Shown here piece by piece: positions 5,978 to 6,183 of a DNA stretch of 6,183 bases. The position numbers were made by a program, and so were the translations under genes. The DNA is from QHVT01 sp036387915 (GTDB lineage Bacteria; Acidobacteriota; Thermoanaerobaculia; Gp7-AA8): assembly GCA_036387915.1 (NCBI GenBank), contig DASVSV010000401.1, positions 1 to 6,183 of the forward strand, given 5' to 3'. Positions within the stretch are counted from its first letter, which is position 1. Every line of letters starts with the position of its first letter. The notes below the pieces were generated by a model that was not told where the DNA came from, did no database searches, and saw only the letters and a list, made by a program, of their open reading frames with translations.

Positions 5978-6183
5978 GTGATTGAGGACGACCCCGAGGA
6001 CGACAACCCCGTCGAGATCGCCGTCGAGATCCCGATCGAAGACACGCTCGATCTCCACCCTTTCCGTCCCATCGAGATCAAAGACGTCGCGCGCGAGTAC
6101 CTCCTCGAGGCGCACGCGCGCGGCTTCCGGCAGGTGCGGCTCATCCACGGACGGGGCATCGGCGTGCAGCGGGAACGCATCCG
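5978..6183 (+). CDS. Smr (MutS2 C-terminal type) domain protein, truncated by the window
   Basis: The first 68 codons of a small Smr-domain protein run off the right edge. The Smr domain is the C-terminal domain of MutS2 and also occurs alone in short proteins; it binds nucleic acid and in some members nicks DNA or cleaves RNA. Seen here: an acidic N-terminus (IEDDPEDDNP), then LDLHPF at 24-29 (the LDLH motif), a helix EIKDVAREYLLEAHARGF at 33-50, and VRLIHGRGIGVQR at 53-65, the HGRG loop typical of stand-alone Smr proteins. The start must be the GTG at 5978: an in-frame TAA at 5957-5959 leaves no other start codon. There is no clear ribosome site. Codons show strong third-position GC bias, as expected for a real gene, while the opposite-strand frame is a shadow. 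It is divergent from the MglA-like gene. Confidence 0.85.
   Translation, partial: MIEDDPEDDNPVEIAVEIPIEDTLDLHPFRPIEIKDVAREYLLEAHARGFRQVRLIHGRGIGVQRERI

Noticed and set aside
5942..6148. N-terminal extension of the GTPase up to an ATG at 6148
   Set aside because: The extra 69 residues are acidic and repetitive, the antisense shadow of the Smr-domain gene, and the MglA family N-terminus aligns with the ATG at 5941.

Overview
The window is a GC-rich bacterial chromosome segment with four complete genes and one truncated gene. A MglA-type GTPase, a lysine/glutamate-rich lipoprotein, a large YfhO-like membrane protein, two in-frame GTG starts and high GC together suggest Acidobacteriota or a myxobacteria-like lineage. 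This is an inference from gene content only; no rRNA or marker gene is present.

Layout, left to right. Positions 1-115 are a short leader with no supported gene. A 783-residue YfhO-type polytopic membrane protein (+, 116-2467) fills the left third. Next comes a 400-base gap between convergent genes. It is almost entirely a tandem repeat: two 183-bp units differing at five positions, plus a 6-base stub of a third. Each unit carries a pair of near-perfect 23-base inverted repeats of the GGGCTGAAGCC type, and the first unit supplies the stop codon of the membrane-protein gene. To the right lies a leftward-reading cluster, in transcription order: a MglA-like GTPase with a long acidic linker and a C-terminal coiled coil (4802-5941), a coiled-coil lipoprotein (3971-4723), and a threonine-synthase-family PLP enzyme (2868-3974). 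The last two overlap by four bases (GTGA), so they are probably translationally coupled. At the right edge a short Smr-domain protein starts with GTG at 5978 and reads rightward off the window. It is divergent from the GTPase, with only 36 bases between start codons and overlapping, oppositely oriented -10-like elements.

The genes do not form one recognisable pathway. The GTPase suggests cell polarity or motility-like spatial control, the lipoprotein is envelope-located and of unknown function, the PLP enzyme is amino-acid metabolism, and the Smr protein is a nucleic-acid-acting domain. The items most worth a second look are the MglA-linker-coiled-coil architecture without an adjacent MglB, the palindromic tandem repeat between convergent genes, and the compact divergent start region. 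I see no CRISPR array, phage gene, transposase or clear new defence system.
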